Source: JAEUIG01 sp046349775 (GTDB taxonomy: Bacteria > Planctomycetota > Planctomycetia > Planctomycetales > Planctomycetaceae). Taken from it: DNA of 34,791 bases. Under the pieces are notes generated by a model. It saw only the letters and a list, made by a program, of their open reading frames with translations. It did no database searches and was not told where the DNA came from. The DNA lies in assembly GCA_046349775.1 (NCBI GenBank), contig JAXMBS010000057.1, forward strand, positions 1 to 34,791, read 5' to 3'. A program made the translations under genes and the position numbers. Each line of letters opens with the position of its first letter. The stretch's first letter is position 1. Below, piece by piece: positions 1 through 6,304 of the stretch.

Positions 1-159
1 CATGACCCGCTCGCGGAGTTGCTGCTGCTCGGCTTCCGGCAGGCCGCGCAGCGGCGGCATCAGAATGAACTTCTGAAACACGCTGCCCCCCAGCAGCACG
101 ATCGCGGCCCCGACATGCGCCCAGCGGGAAACGACCTGCAGCAACAGTTCGACGTCCAT
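1..159 (-). CDS. Conserved membrane protein, N-terminal part, cut by the window edge
   Basis: Only the first 53 residues are present; the frame is open to the left edge. The visible part begins MDVELLLQVVSRWAHVGAAI, runs through a hydrophobic helix (about residues 10-35) and reaches a charged stretch rich in Gln, Glu and Arg. The pattern SRWAHVGAAIVLLGG followed by a helix and an M-P-P segment resembles small multi-helix membrane proteins common in planctomycetes that look distantly like the CopD family; that resemblance is from memory. The ATG at 159 was chosen because it directly precedes the hydrophobic segment. An in-frame GTG near 234 would add about 25 residues. No strong ribosome site is visible for either. 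Function unknown. Confidence 0.6.
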   Translation of the reverse strand, partial: MDVELLLQVVSRWAHVGAAIVLLGGSVFQKFILMPPLRGLPEAEQQQLRERVM

Positions 160-571
160 GATGTCGTGTTCCGGCGATGCGACAATGATGTCGGCGAGCA
201 GCCCAGCGTCTCCGACGATGACATGCACACGTTATAGAATCGCCTGCGGCGAATGTCACGGTCGAGCGGTGTCCCGGACACTCAAGCCAACAATCCGTAC
301 CAGAGTGGGCGACAAGTCGATATCGCCGCTCCTCGCGCGCGCGGCGCTGACCGGGGGAATCCTGGCCGTCAAACAGTTCACCGCAGAGGTCGCAGAGAGC
401 GCAAAGAATGCCTGGACCTCCGCGTACTTTGCGGTCTCTGCGGTGCATCCTGCATTCCATACGCGACCGCTTTTGTTCCGCGTCGGCGATCTCTAACATG
501 CGCCCCACCGGAACGTGCTGCCTCGCCGTGTCCGGTGCTTCGATATTCGTGGAACGGAAGCGGACAACCCC
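160..571. other. Intergenic region between the left-edge gene and pntAA
   Basis: This divergent gap of about 410 bases holds one inverted-repeat element at 379-445 and presumably the promoters of both flanking genes. The short open frames crossing it show no recognisable protein. No confident -35/-10 pair was found. Confidence 0.6.
379..445. repeat. Family A inverted repeat, CCGCAGAG subtype (copy A1)
   Basis: The left arm at 379-406 is made of near-identical units ending in AG: ACCGCAGAG, GTCGCAGAG, AGCGCAAAG. The right arm at 427-445 is the reverse complement of two such units, ACCGCAGAG and ACCGCAAAG. The left arm therefore carries one extra 9-nt unit. The spacer is about 20 nt. It lies upstream of pntAA. 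Confidence 0.8.
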
Positions 572-1771
572 GTGATTGTTGGCATCGCGAAAGAGACCGC
601 GCCGGACGAGCGCCGCGTCGCGCTTGTGCCGGCCGCCGTGAAGACGCTGCAGCGGATGGGCTTCGATCTGCTGGTGCAGTCGGGCGCCGGCGTGGCCGCC
701 GGGTTTCCGGATGCTGCCTACGACGCCGCCGGCGCTAAGCTGGCTCCGGACCTGGCGAAGACCCTGGAGCCGGCTGACATCGTCGTGGCGGTTCGCGCCG
801 ACCCCGCGGCCACGAGGCTGCCGCTCCGCAACGGGCAGTGGTTCATCGCCCAATGCGATCCACTGAGCGCGCCGCAGCATGCCGTATCGCTGGCCGAATC
901 GGGGGCCAACGTATTCGCGCTGGAGCTTGTCCCGCGAATCACACGCGCACAGGCGATGGATGTTCTGTCGTCGATGGCGACGATTGCCGGTTATAAGGGA
1001 GTACTCATCGCCGCGGGCCTGCTGCCGCAGGTCTTCCCGATGCTGACCACCGCCGCCGGCACGCTCAAGGCCGCGCGCGTGCTCGTGCTGGGAGCAGGCG
1101 TCGCGGGACTGCAAGCCATCGCCACCGCCCGGAGGCTGGGCGCTATCGTGCATGCCTATGACGTGCGGCCGGCGGTGAAGGAGCAGGTCGAAAGCCTCGG
1201 CGCGAAGTTCGTCGAGATTCCGCTGCAGGGGGGAGAAGGGACCGGCGGCTATGCCAAGGCGATGGACGAGGAGTTCTACCGCCGGCAGCGGGAGTACCTG
1301 AAAGAAGTGCTGTCCCAGACCGACGTGGCCATCACGACCGCGGCGATACCGGGCAAGAAGTCTCCGATCCTGATCACGACCGAGATGGCGCAAGCGATGC
1401 CGCCGGGCTCCGTGATCGTCGATCTGGCAGCCGAACGCGGCGGGAACTGCGAAGCGACGAAGTCGGGCGAGACGATCAGCTGCGGCGGCGTAACCATCGC
1501 CGGTCCGCTCAATCTGCCGGCGACTGTCCCGAATCACGCCAGCCAGATGTACTCGCAGAATGTGCTGTCGTTCCTGAAGCTGCTCGTTCGCGACGGCAAG
1601 CTGCTGCTCGACATGACGGACGAAGTCGTCGCCGGCACCCTGCTCGCCCGGGGCGGTCAGGTGGTGCACAAAGCCGTGCGCGATGCGGGCGGAATGGGTC
1701 CCTTGCCGGCCCCGCCGCCACCCGAGCCGGAACCGCCGCCGACGGACTCGTATCAGTTGAGCGTCGGCTGA
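572..1771 (+). CDS. pntAA: NAD(P) transhydrogenase subunit alpha part 1 (NAD(H)-binding domain I)
   Basis: This is the soluble NAD(H)-binding domain of proton-translocating transhydrogenase, which passes hydride between NADH and NADP+ driven by the proton gradient. The N-terminus has the family motif GIAKETAPDERRVALVP; the Rossmann glycine motif GAGVAG lies at residues 174-179, followed by a family-typical stretch ending VHAYDVRPAVKEQVESLGA. I start at GTG 572, with GGAAG upstream, because an earlier in-frame start adds 19 residues unlike the family. The product is 399 residues, close to the usual length of the split form, and ends in a proline-rich tail (PAPPPPEPEPPP) that probably links to the membrane part. 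It heads a unit with pntAB and pntB. Confidence 0.95.
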   Translation: MIVGIAKETAPDERRVALVPAAVKTLQRMGFDLLVQSGAGVAAGFPDAAYDAAGAKLAPDLAKTLEPADIVVAVRADPAATRLPLRNGQWFIAQCDPLSAPQHAVSLAESGANVFALELVPRITRAQAMDVLSSMATIAGYKGVLIAAGLLPQVFPMLTTAAGTLKAARVLVLGAGVAGLQAIATARRLGAIVHAYDVRPAVKEQVESLGAKFVEIPLQGGEGTGGYAKAMDEEFYRRQREYLKEVLSQTDVAITTAAIPGKKSPILITTEMAQAMPPGSVIVDLAAERGGNCEATKSGETISCGGVTIAGPLNLPATVPNHASQMYSQNVLSFLKLLVRDGKLLLDMTDEVVAGTLLARGGQVVHKAVRDAGGMGPLPAPPPPEPEPPPTDSYQLSVG

Positions 1772-1821
1772 ACGCAAAGTCGCTGAAGCACGTTGAGGTT
1801 CGTCGATTTTCGGAGTGCGCA

Positions 1822-1950
1822 ATGATCGAACGGCACCACGAGTGTTTTGCAATCGGCGCGGCGCGCCCGATCGCGCCCTTCTCCCCGCATTGTGTGCCCG
1901 ATGAGCACGCGCAGATCCCGAGCGGGGAGAAGGTGGCCGAAGGCCGGATG
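1822..1950 (+). other. Alternative longer N-terminus of pntAB, overlapping a repeat
   Basis: An ATG at 1822, preceded by CGGAG at good distance, is in frame with pntAB and would add 42 residues. Those residues are encoded largely by repeat B1 and resemble nothing in the family, so I regard 1948 as the likelier start. If 1822 is used, repeat sequence is translated into protein. Confidence 0.4.
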
Positions 1951-1957
1951 AGGGGGA
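1876..1957. repeat. Family B inverted repeat (copy B1)
   Basis: CCTTCTCCCCGC (1877-1888) is a perfect inverted copy of GCGGGGAGAAGG (1922-1933). A tail follows, TGGCCGAAGGCCGGATGAGG, which contains the ATG chosen as the pntAB start. The same layout (C-rich arm, spacer, GGGGAGA arm, GCCGGGGTGAGGG-like tail) recurs near 28231 and 34236. Its reverse reading gives the peptide flavour LTPALS familiar from many planctomycete ORF calls. Confidence 0.8.
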
Positions 1958-2364
1958 GGGTGATTCGCTCACGAATACTCGTTGTCGGCGCGGTCCTCAT
2001 TGGACTTTGGGCAGCGAATTCGGCGATGGCCGCTGACGGCGCGACGCAATCGCACCACCCCGCTCCACCCGCCAGCGATCCCTGGTCACTGCTGTTCGTC
2101 TTCGCGCTCGCCACCTTCATCGGTCTTGGCGTCATTCTCCGCGTCTCACGGCTGCTGCATACGCCGCTGATGTCGCTGACCAACGCCATTTCGGCGATCG
2201 CTGTCGTCGGCTCGATCATCGTCACCGGTTCGGACTATCCGGGATTCATCCGTTTCCTCGGGGCGATCGCACTCTTCGCCTCGATGACGAACATCGTCAG
2301 CGGCTTTCTGCTGACCGACCGCATGCTCAAGATGTTCAAGCAGTCGCCGGGGGGCCGCTCCTGA
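1948..2364 (+). CDS. pntAB: NAD(P) transhydrogenase subunit alpha part 2 (membrane domain)
   Basis: This supplies the transmembrane helices of the alpha subunit, which with PntB form the proton channel. The family core LLHTPLMSLTNAISAIAVVG is clear, followed by helices and a basic end (DRMLKMFK). The product is 138 residues from ATG 1948. Before the first family helix there is an extra hydrophobic segment ending AANSAMAADG that looks like a signal peptide with an AMA cleavage site; many homologues lack it. The start region is formed by the tail of repeat B1, so the start could also be GTG 1960 or ATG 1822. Its stop overlaps the pntB start (TGATG), which implies translational coupling. Confidence 0.9.
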   Translation: MRGRVIRSRILVVGAVLIGLWAANSAMAADGATQSHHPAPPASDPWSLLFVFALATFIGLGVILRVSRLLHTPLMSLTNAISAIAVVGSIIVTGSDYPGFIRFLGAIALFASMTNIVSGFLLTDRMLKMFKQSPGGRS

Positions 2365-3770
2365 TGTCCAACGCGTTCGTCCAATTGTCGTATCTCGCGG
2401 CGACGATCCTGTTCATCTTTTCGCTGCACTGGATGAACGATCCGAAGACCGCGCGCCGCGGCGTCTTCGCCGGCACCATCGGGATGACAATTGCCATTCT
2501 CGCCACCTGGATGTTGCCGGAAGTCAAACATCACGGCTGGATCATCGTCGCGATCATCGCCGGCGTCGCGCTCGGCTATCCGCTGGCGATGGTCCCGTTG
2601 ACGGCCGTCCCGCAGCGAACCGCCCTTTCGCACGCCTTCGGCGGTCTCGCGGCCGGACTCGTCGGCACGGCCAAGTACTATCTCTGGCTGGGCGAAGGAG
2701 TCGAACAACTGACGACGATGCGGATGCTCGCGATCATCGTCGAAGTGATCCTCGGCTTTCTCACCCTGACCGGCAGTCTGCTCGCCGCCGCCAAATTGCA
2801 GGGGGTGAGCTGGATCCCGCAGCGGCCCGTCACTTATCCGTATCAGAACCAGAGCAACCTCGGCCTCCTCGGCTTCGCCCTGCTGCTAGGGCTGCTGCTC
2901 GTCGCTTATCCCGCGTCTGGCTGGTCGGGCTGGATCTTCCCGCTGCTGATCCTGCTCGCGCTGGCGTTCGGCGTGCTGCTGATCATCCCGATCGGCGGCG
3001 CCGACATGCCCACCGTCATCTCCATCCTCAATTCCTACGCCGGTCTGTCTGCCGTCGCGATGGGCTTCGTCCTCGACAACAAGCTGCTGATCACGGCCGG
3101 CGCCCTCGACGGTTCGAGCGGCCTGATCCTGTCGATCGTCATGTGCCGGGCGATGAACCGGTCGTTCACGAACGTGCTGTTCGGAGCGTTCGGTCAGGTG
3201 CAGGCGAGCGCCGCCGGCGCCGAGGAGCGGCAGTACAAAGAGGAAACCATTGAGGGCGCCGCGCAGCTGATGGAGCAGGCGTCGCTGGTCGTCATCATCC
3301 CCGGCTACGGGATGGCCGTCTCCCAGGCGCAACACCGCGTTCGCGAGCTATACGACCAGCTCACCAAGCGCGGCATCACGGTCAAGTTTGCGATCCACCC
3401 CGTCGCCGGCCGTATGCCCGGTCACATGAATGTCCTGCTGGCAGAAGCAGACATCCCCTACACGGCGCTCGTCGAGATGGACGACATGAACCCGGACATG
3501 CCGCAATGCGACGTCGCGCTCGTTCTGGGGGCGAACGATGTCGTCAACCCCGCCGCCCGCACCGACAAATCCACGCCGATCTACGGCATGCCGATCATCG
3601 ACGCCGACAAGGCGCGGACGGTGATCGCCGTCAAGCGCAGCAAAAGCCCAGGGTTCGCGGGGATCGACAACGAACTGTACTTCAGGGACCAGACGTTCAT
3701 GCTGTTCGGCGACGCGAAGCACGTCGTGGGGAGCCTGGTGAAGCAGCTATCGGGCGGGGGCGGGCACTGA
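2364..3770 (+). CDS. pntB: NAD(P) transhydrogenase subunit beta
   Basis: PntB carries several membrane helices plus the NADP(H)-binding domain III. The 468-residue product has the expected order: N-terminal helices from MSNAFVQLSYLAATILFIFS, the conserved GGADMPTVISILNSYAGLSA segment, then the soluble domain with VIIPGYGMAVSQAQH, the GRMPGHMNVLLAEA stretch, GANDVVNPAA and the KRSKSPGFAGIDN loop. In many homologues that last motif reads KRSM, so K-for-M is a mild variation. Its ATG overlaps the pntAB stop by one base. Length and motif content are normal and the gene looks intact. Confidence 0.96.
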   Translation: MSNAFVQLSYLAATILFIFSLHWMNDPKTARRGVFAGTIGMTIAILATWMLPEVKHHGWIIVAIIAGVALGYPLAMVPLTAVPQRTALSHAFGGLAAGLVGTAKYYLWLGEGVEQLTTMRMLAIIVEVILGFLTLTGSLLAAAKLQGVSWIPQRPVTYPYQNQSNLGLLGFALLLGLLLVAYPASGWSGWIFPLLILLALAFGVLLIIPIGGADMPTVISILNSYAGLSAVAMGFVLDNKLLITAGALDGSSGLILSIVMCRAMNRSFTNVLFGAFGQVQASAAGAEERQYKEETIEGAAQLMEQASLVVIIPGYGMAVSQAQHRVRELYDQLTKRGITVKFAIHPVAGRMPGHMNVLLAEADIPYTALVEMDDMNPDMPQCDVALVLGANDVVNPAARTDKSTPIYGMPIIDADKARTVIAVKRSKSPGFAGIDNELYFRDQTFMLFGDAKHVVGSLVKQLSGGGGH

Positions 3771-3817
3771 CCAATTCCGAGCCACCCAAATCGACGGGAT
3801 TGCTGTCGGCTGCTGAA

Positions 3818-4198
3818 ATGCCATTCACGTCGTTGAGCGCTTCTGATTGGCTTCCACGCGGCATGTCTCGCAAAGGCATTCGGATCGAAATCGAAGAACC
3901 GGGAACCGGCAGCGAGCTCCGACCTGGCGATCGCGCGACCATCCGCTATTCGCTGTCTCTTAATCGCGGCGATGTCATCCACGCGGACCAGACCGCGACA
4001 TTCACGCTGGGTGAACGGGGCGTGATCGCCGGACTTGAATATGGTGCGGAAGGCATGCGAGTCGGCGGACGGCGGCAGTTTCGCGCTTCGCCGCATCTTT
4101 GTTACCGCGATGCCGGTGTCGCCGGCGTGATTCCGGCAGATGCTGTGCTGATCTTTGACGTACGCCTCCTCGCAGTCGAGAATCGGAGCAGTCCATAA
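3818..4198 (+). CDS. FKBP-type peptidyl-prolyl cis-trans isomerase
   Basis: This is a single FKBP-like domain that would catalyse proline isomerisation during folding. Recognisable landmarks are EEPGTGSELRPGDRATIRYS (first strands), the TFTLGERGVIAGLEYGAEGM loop/helix that matches the usual F-x-L-G-x-x-x-V-I-x-G-x-x-x-G pattern, the GGRRQFRASPHLCY strand, and a final IPADAVLIFDVRLLAVE strand. No signal peptide is evident, so it is probably cytoplasmic. ATG 3818 gives 126 residues; ATG 3863 would give 111 and still keep the whole domain. It sits 47 bases after pntB and 12 before coaX, so it probably belongs to the same unit. Confidence 0.8.
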   Translation: MPFTSLSASDWLPRGMSRKGIRIEIEEPGTGSELRPGDRATIRYSLSLNRGDVIHADQTATFTLGERGVIAGLEYGAEGMRVGGRRQFRASPHLCYRDAGVAGVIPADAVLIFDVRLLAVENRSSP

Positions 4199-4210
4199 TC
4201 GGTTGCTCAC

Positions 4211-5077
4211 GTGACTCGCAGCAAACCTCCAAAAATCCTGCTCATCGACGCCGGCAACACCCGCGTCAAAGCCGGGCTGTGCGTCTTCCCGCAGCCGGAT
4301 GCATCACAGTTGCCGCTGTTCGATGAGTGCGCCGCCGTCCCCTGCGGCACGCCGCTGCCGTGGCTTGATCTGTTCGGCTCGACCCCCAACCCCACGCAGT
4401 TCACTGCCGCGATCGCCGGCTCCAATCCAAGCGAAGTCGCACGCATCGTCCGCGATTGGCCAACCGGATGGCCTCTGCCGCTGAACGTCAACGACCGCCG
4501 CGCATTCCCGCTTGTTATTGATGTCGACTTCCCCGACAAGGTCGGCATTGACCGGCTGCTGGGAGCCATCGCAGCCAACGTGATCCGCCGGGAGCACCAG
4601 CCGGCCGTCATCATCAGCAGCGGCACGGCGACGACCGTGGACTACGTCAATCCGCACGGCCACTTCTGCGGCGGTGCCATCCTGCCGGGCTTCGACCTGT
4701 GCGCTAAAGCGTTGCACCAATACACGGCACTCTTGCCGATGATCGAAATGCATGACGTGCTGCGCGACGCTGGAGCACCGGCCGAAATTGGCCGCAACAC
4801 CCAGGCCGCGATCACCAGCGGCCTCTACTGGGGACACGTCGGCGCCGTGAAAGAACTGCTGCACCGACTGACAGAGGCTGCCCTGTCGTCCAATGGCAAG
4901 CATCGGGAACCGCTTGTCCTCCTCGCACTCGCGCGCCGCACCACTCCTCGAGCCCCATCTGCACACGACCGTCCACACCGAACCCCACCTCGCCCTCCAA
5001 GGCCTGGCGCTGGTCGTCGCGCATCTGCAATAAGAAATCCGCCACCGAGGTCACAGAGATCACCGGGAAGTGCGTGA
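4211..5077 (+). CDS. coaX: Type III pantothenate kinase with a C-terminal frameshift
   Basis: CoaX phosphorylates pantothenate, the first step of CoA synthesis. The ASKHA fold is visible: phosphate loop LLIDAGNTRVKAGL near the N-terminus, VGIDRLLGA in the middle, ISSGTATTVDYV with the catalytic Asp, then GGAILPGFDLCAKALH. After REPLVLLA (about 4925) the frame as read becomes Arg/Pro-rich and runs to a stop at 5077. The next frame instead gives APLLEPHLHTTVHTEPHLAL and ends in a stop at 5031-5033, which is the normal family C-terminus. The break is within 4925-4935; one extra base, or two missing, explains it. Either the C-terminal helix is lost or the base call is wrong. The TGG-like turn expected just before the break is also degraded. 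Confidence 0.85.
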   Translation: MTRSKPPKILLIDAGNTRVKAGLCVFPQPDASQLPLFDECAAVPCGTPLPWLDLFGSTPNPTQFTAAIAGSNPSEVARIVRDWPTGWPLPLNVNDRRAFPLVIDVDFPDKVGIDRLLGAIAANVIRREHQPAVIISSGTATTVDYVNPHGHFCGGAILPGFDLCAKALHQYTALLPMIEMHDVLRDAGAPAEIGRNTQAAITSGLYWGHVGAVKELLHRLTEAALSSNGKHREPLVLLALARRTTPRAPSAHDRPHRTPPRPPRPGAGRRASAIRNPPPRSQRSPGSA

Positions 5078-5121
5078 ATCACTCTTTGTCTCGGAGTCCT
5101 CTGTGACCTCGGTGGCTGATT
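5036..5121. repeat. Family A inverted repeat, CCACCGAG subtype (copy A2)
   Basis: GCCACCGAGGTCACAGAG at 5041-5058 and its perfect reverse complement at 5099-5116 form an 18-bp pair, with near matches extending about five bases outward. Each arm is two 9-nt units ending in AG. It lies between convergent coaX and the pilin-like gene and overlaps the frameshifted tail of coaX. Confidence 0.85.
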
Positions 5122-5159
5122 CCTGTTAATTTGCCGTGTTCCTCTTCCTCGCGCGCAAG

Positions 5160-5199
5160 CAACCGACCCCGGCGGAACAAGGTCCGTCGGGGTCGGTTG
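5160..5199. terminator. Strong hairpin between coaX and the pilin-like gene
   Basis: CAACCGACCCCG (5160-5171) pairs perfectly with CGGGGTCGGTTG (5188-5199) across a 16-nt loop. It lies 49 bases past the pilin-like stop and between convergent genes. On the + strand it is followed by TGTTTCGG, on the - strand by no T run, so a bidirectional terminator is likely but not certain. Confidence 0.6.
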
Positions 5200-5247
5200 T
5201 GTTTCGGAAGGTTCGCGGTGACTGGTCAGGTCACCGCGTTGTCAGGC

Positions 5248-5583
5248 TTAGTAGCCCCGGCCGCCTTTCGGACGCTCCGGCGTCGGGCGATCGCAGGCGA
5301 TCTGGCACTGGTTGTTGTCGCAGTCGTCCATTGTGTCGTTGAACATCGAGCCGTGCGTCTGGGCATGCGTGCTGTTGCAGCCGTCCGTCTTGTGGAAGCC
5401 CGAGAAGCAGAAGCTCTGATTGATGCTGCCGATCGCGTCGCCCACGTCATTGAGCTCCGAGACGACAGCGTGCTGGACTTCACTGAGTCCAACAATGCAG
5501 CCGATCACGAGGATCGTCGCCACCAGGACGAGCTCGGCCGAGATGATGAAGCCGGCTTCGTCATTCCACAATTTGGTCAACAT
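5248..5583 (-). CDS. Flp/type IV pilin-like small membrane protein, Cys-rich tail
   Basis: The 111-residue product begins MLTKLWNDEAGFIISAELVL, a short basic/acidic leader, then Gly-Phe, then a Glu six residues after the Gly, and a single hydrophobic helix. This resembles prepilin leaders of the Flp/TadE type, though the Glu is one position off the usual Flp spacing. After the helix comes a soluble part with five Cys (CF, GC, DDC, QC, AC), probably disulfide-bonded outside the membrane, and a charged end PERPKGGRGY. AGGA lies nine bases before ATG 5583. Such proteins are abundant in planctomycetes and are sometimes mislabelled as branched-chain aminotransferase; nothing here supports an enzyme. 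It stands alone, with no pilus machinery beside it. Confidence 0.75.
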   Translation of the reverse strand: MLTKLWNDEAGFIISAELVLVATILVIGCIVGLSEVQHAVVSELNDVGDAIGSINQSFCFSGFHKTDGCNSTHAQTHGSMFNDTMDDCDNNQCQIACDRPTPERPKGGRGY

Positions 5584-5932
5584 GTTTCGAGTTCCTGTGC
5601 AGATGCGGTGAGACAAATAAGCCGTGCGAAGCCGGCCGCTGGACGAGGTCCACTGACCGCAGGTCTGATCCACCTGGCGGCCACCCGTCCGAATCCGCTT
5701 CGGCTCCGGCCGTTGCGGGAGTTCGTATTCCTCAGGCTGAGGAGTGCCAGAGAGAAAACGCACCTCCCGTGCCAATCACGCTCGCGATCCTTCCCGAGCG
5801 GACGAACCCTTCGCATACAGTCGCCGCAACCGCATGGCTCAAAGAACCTTGCGGCGCACCAGCCACTCGCTTGCTTGCGGCTGCACACTCTCCAAGCCGC
5901 CCTGCAATACGTTGCCTGTTGCCGCCCGGCAA

Positions 5933-5957
5933 CACCACGCGGCGAGCGCGCGTGGTG
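5933..5957. promoter_or_regulatory. Inverted repeat, possible operator
   Basis: CACCACGCG (5933-5941) and CGCGTGGTG (5949-5957) are a perfect 9-bp pair with a 7-nt centre, placed in the divergent control region. No T run follows, so a protein site or structured leader is more likely than a terminator. Role inferred only from symmetry and position. Confidence 0.35.
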
Positions 5958-6059
5958 AAACGGCAACATTTCACTCTGCAAGCGGGCGTCGCGAAGAGTC
6001 AACGTGTGCCGTTTTTGCCGCCCGCGCGTTGCCCAAGGACAACCGATTCGGCCTGAAAA

Positions 6060-6091
6060 CCGTTGACCACCGTCAACGGCGACCTATTTTT
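6060..6091 (+). promoter_or_regulatory. Palindrome followed by a T run, possible attenuator or operator
   Basis: CCGTTGAC (6060-6067), a CACC loop and GTCAACGG (6072-6079) make an 8-bp perfect stem, followed by CGACCTATTTTTG. The arrangement resembles a factor-independent terminator on the + strand, yet no + strand gene precedes it. It may attenuate a leader of the NtrC-type gene 214 bases downstream, or be a binding site. Confidence 0.4.
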
Positions 6092-6126
6092 GCGTGCCCC
6101 TCTCTCCCCTGGGAGCGTCCGCTGTC

Positions 6127-6148
6127 CCCCGGCGCCGAGTCGCCGGGG
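6127..6148. promoter_or_regulatory. GC-rich hairpin upstream of the NtrC-type gene
   Basis: CCCCGGCG (6127-6134) pairs perfectly with CGCCGGGG (6141-6148) over a six-base loop. It lies 157 bases before the start of the regulator gene. A structural or regulatory role is inferred from symmetry alone. Confidence 0.3.
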
Positions 6149-6304
6149 AGGTGGACACCGTCGCGGCTGACAGCGTGTCGAGCGTCCCGAATGCATGACG
6201 CCGGGATCACACGCGCCGGCCGCGGGCCGACGTTTCGCGCCGCGCGGCGAATCTTCCGCCGTCGTCGCGCAAGCCCCCTGCCCTTGATTTGAGAGAGTGC
6301 GCCG

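Larger units (their letters stand above)
5584..6304. other. Long intergenic region upstream of the pilin-like gene and the NtrC-type gene
   Basis: This divergent gap of about 720 bases has no protein I can support; the open frames in it are rich in Arg, Pro and Ala and show no family. It contains three inverted repeats listed separately or here: CACCACGCG/CGCGTGGTG (5933-5957), CCGTTGAC/GTCAACGG (6060-6079) and CCCCGGCG/CGCCGGGG (6127-6148). The sequence CCCTCTCTCCCC near 6107 may be a remnant of repeat family B. Confidence 0.6.

Noticed and set aside
5248..5583. Branched-chain amino acid aminotransferase label for the pilin-like protein
   Set aside because: At 111 residues with a membrane helix and no PLP-fold motif it cannot be that enzyme.
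5744..6292. 182-residue open frame in the gap before the NtrC-type gene
   Set aside because: Composition is Arg/Pro/Ala-rich with no domain; it covers several palindromes and is probably non-coding.
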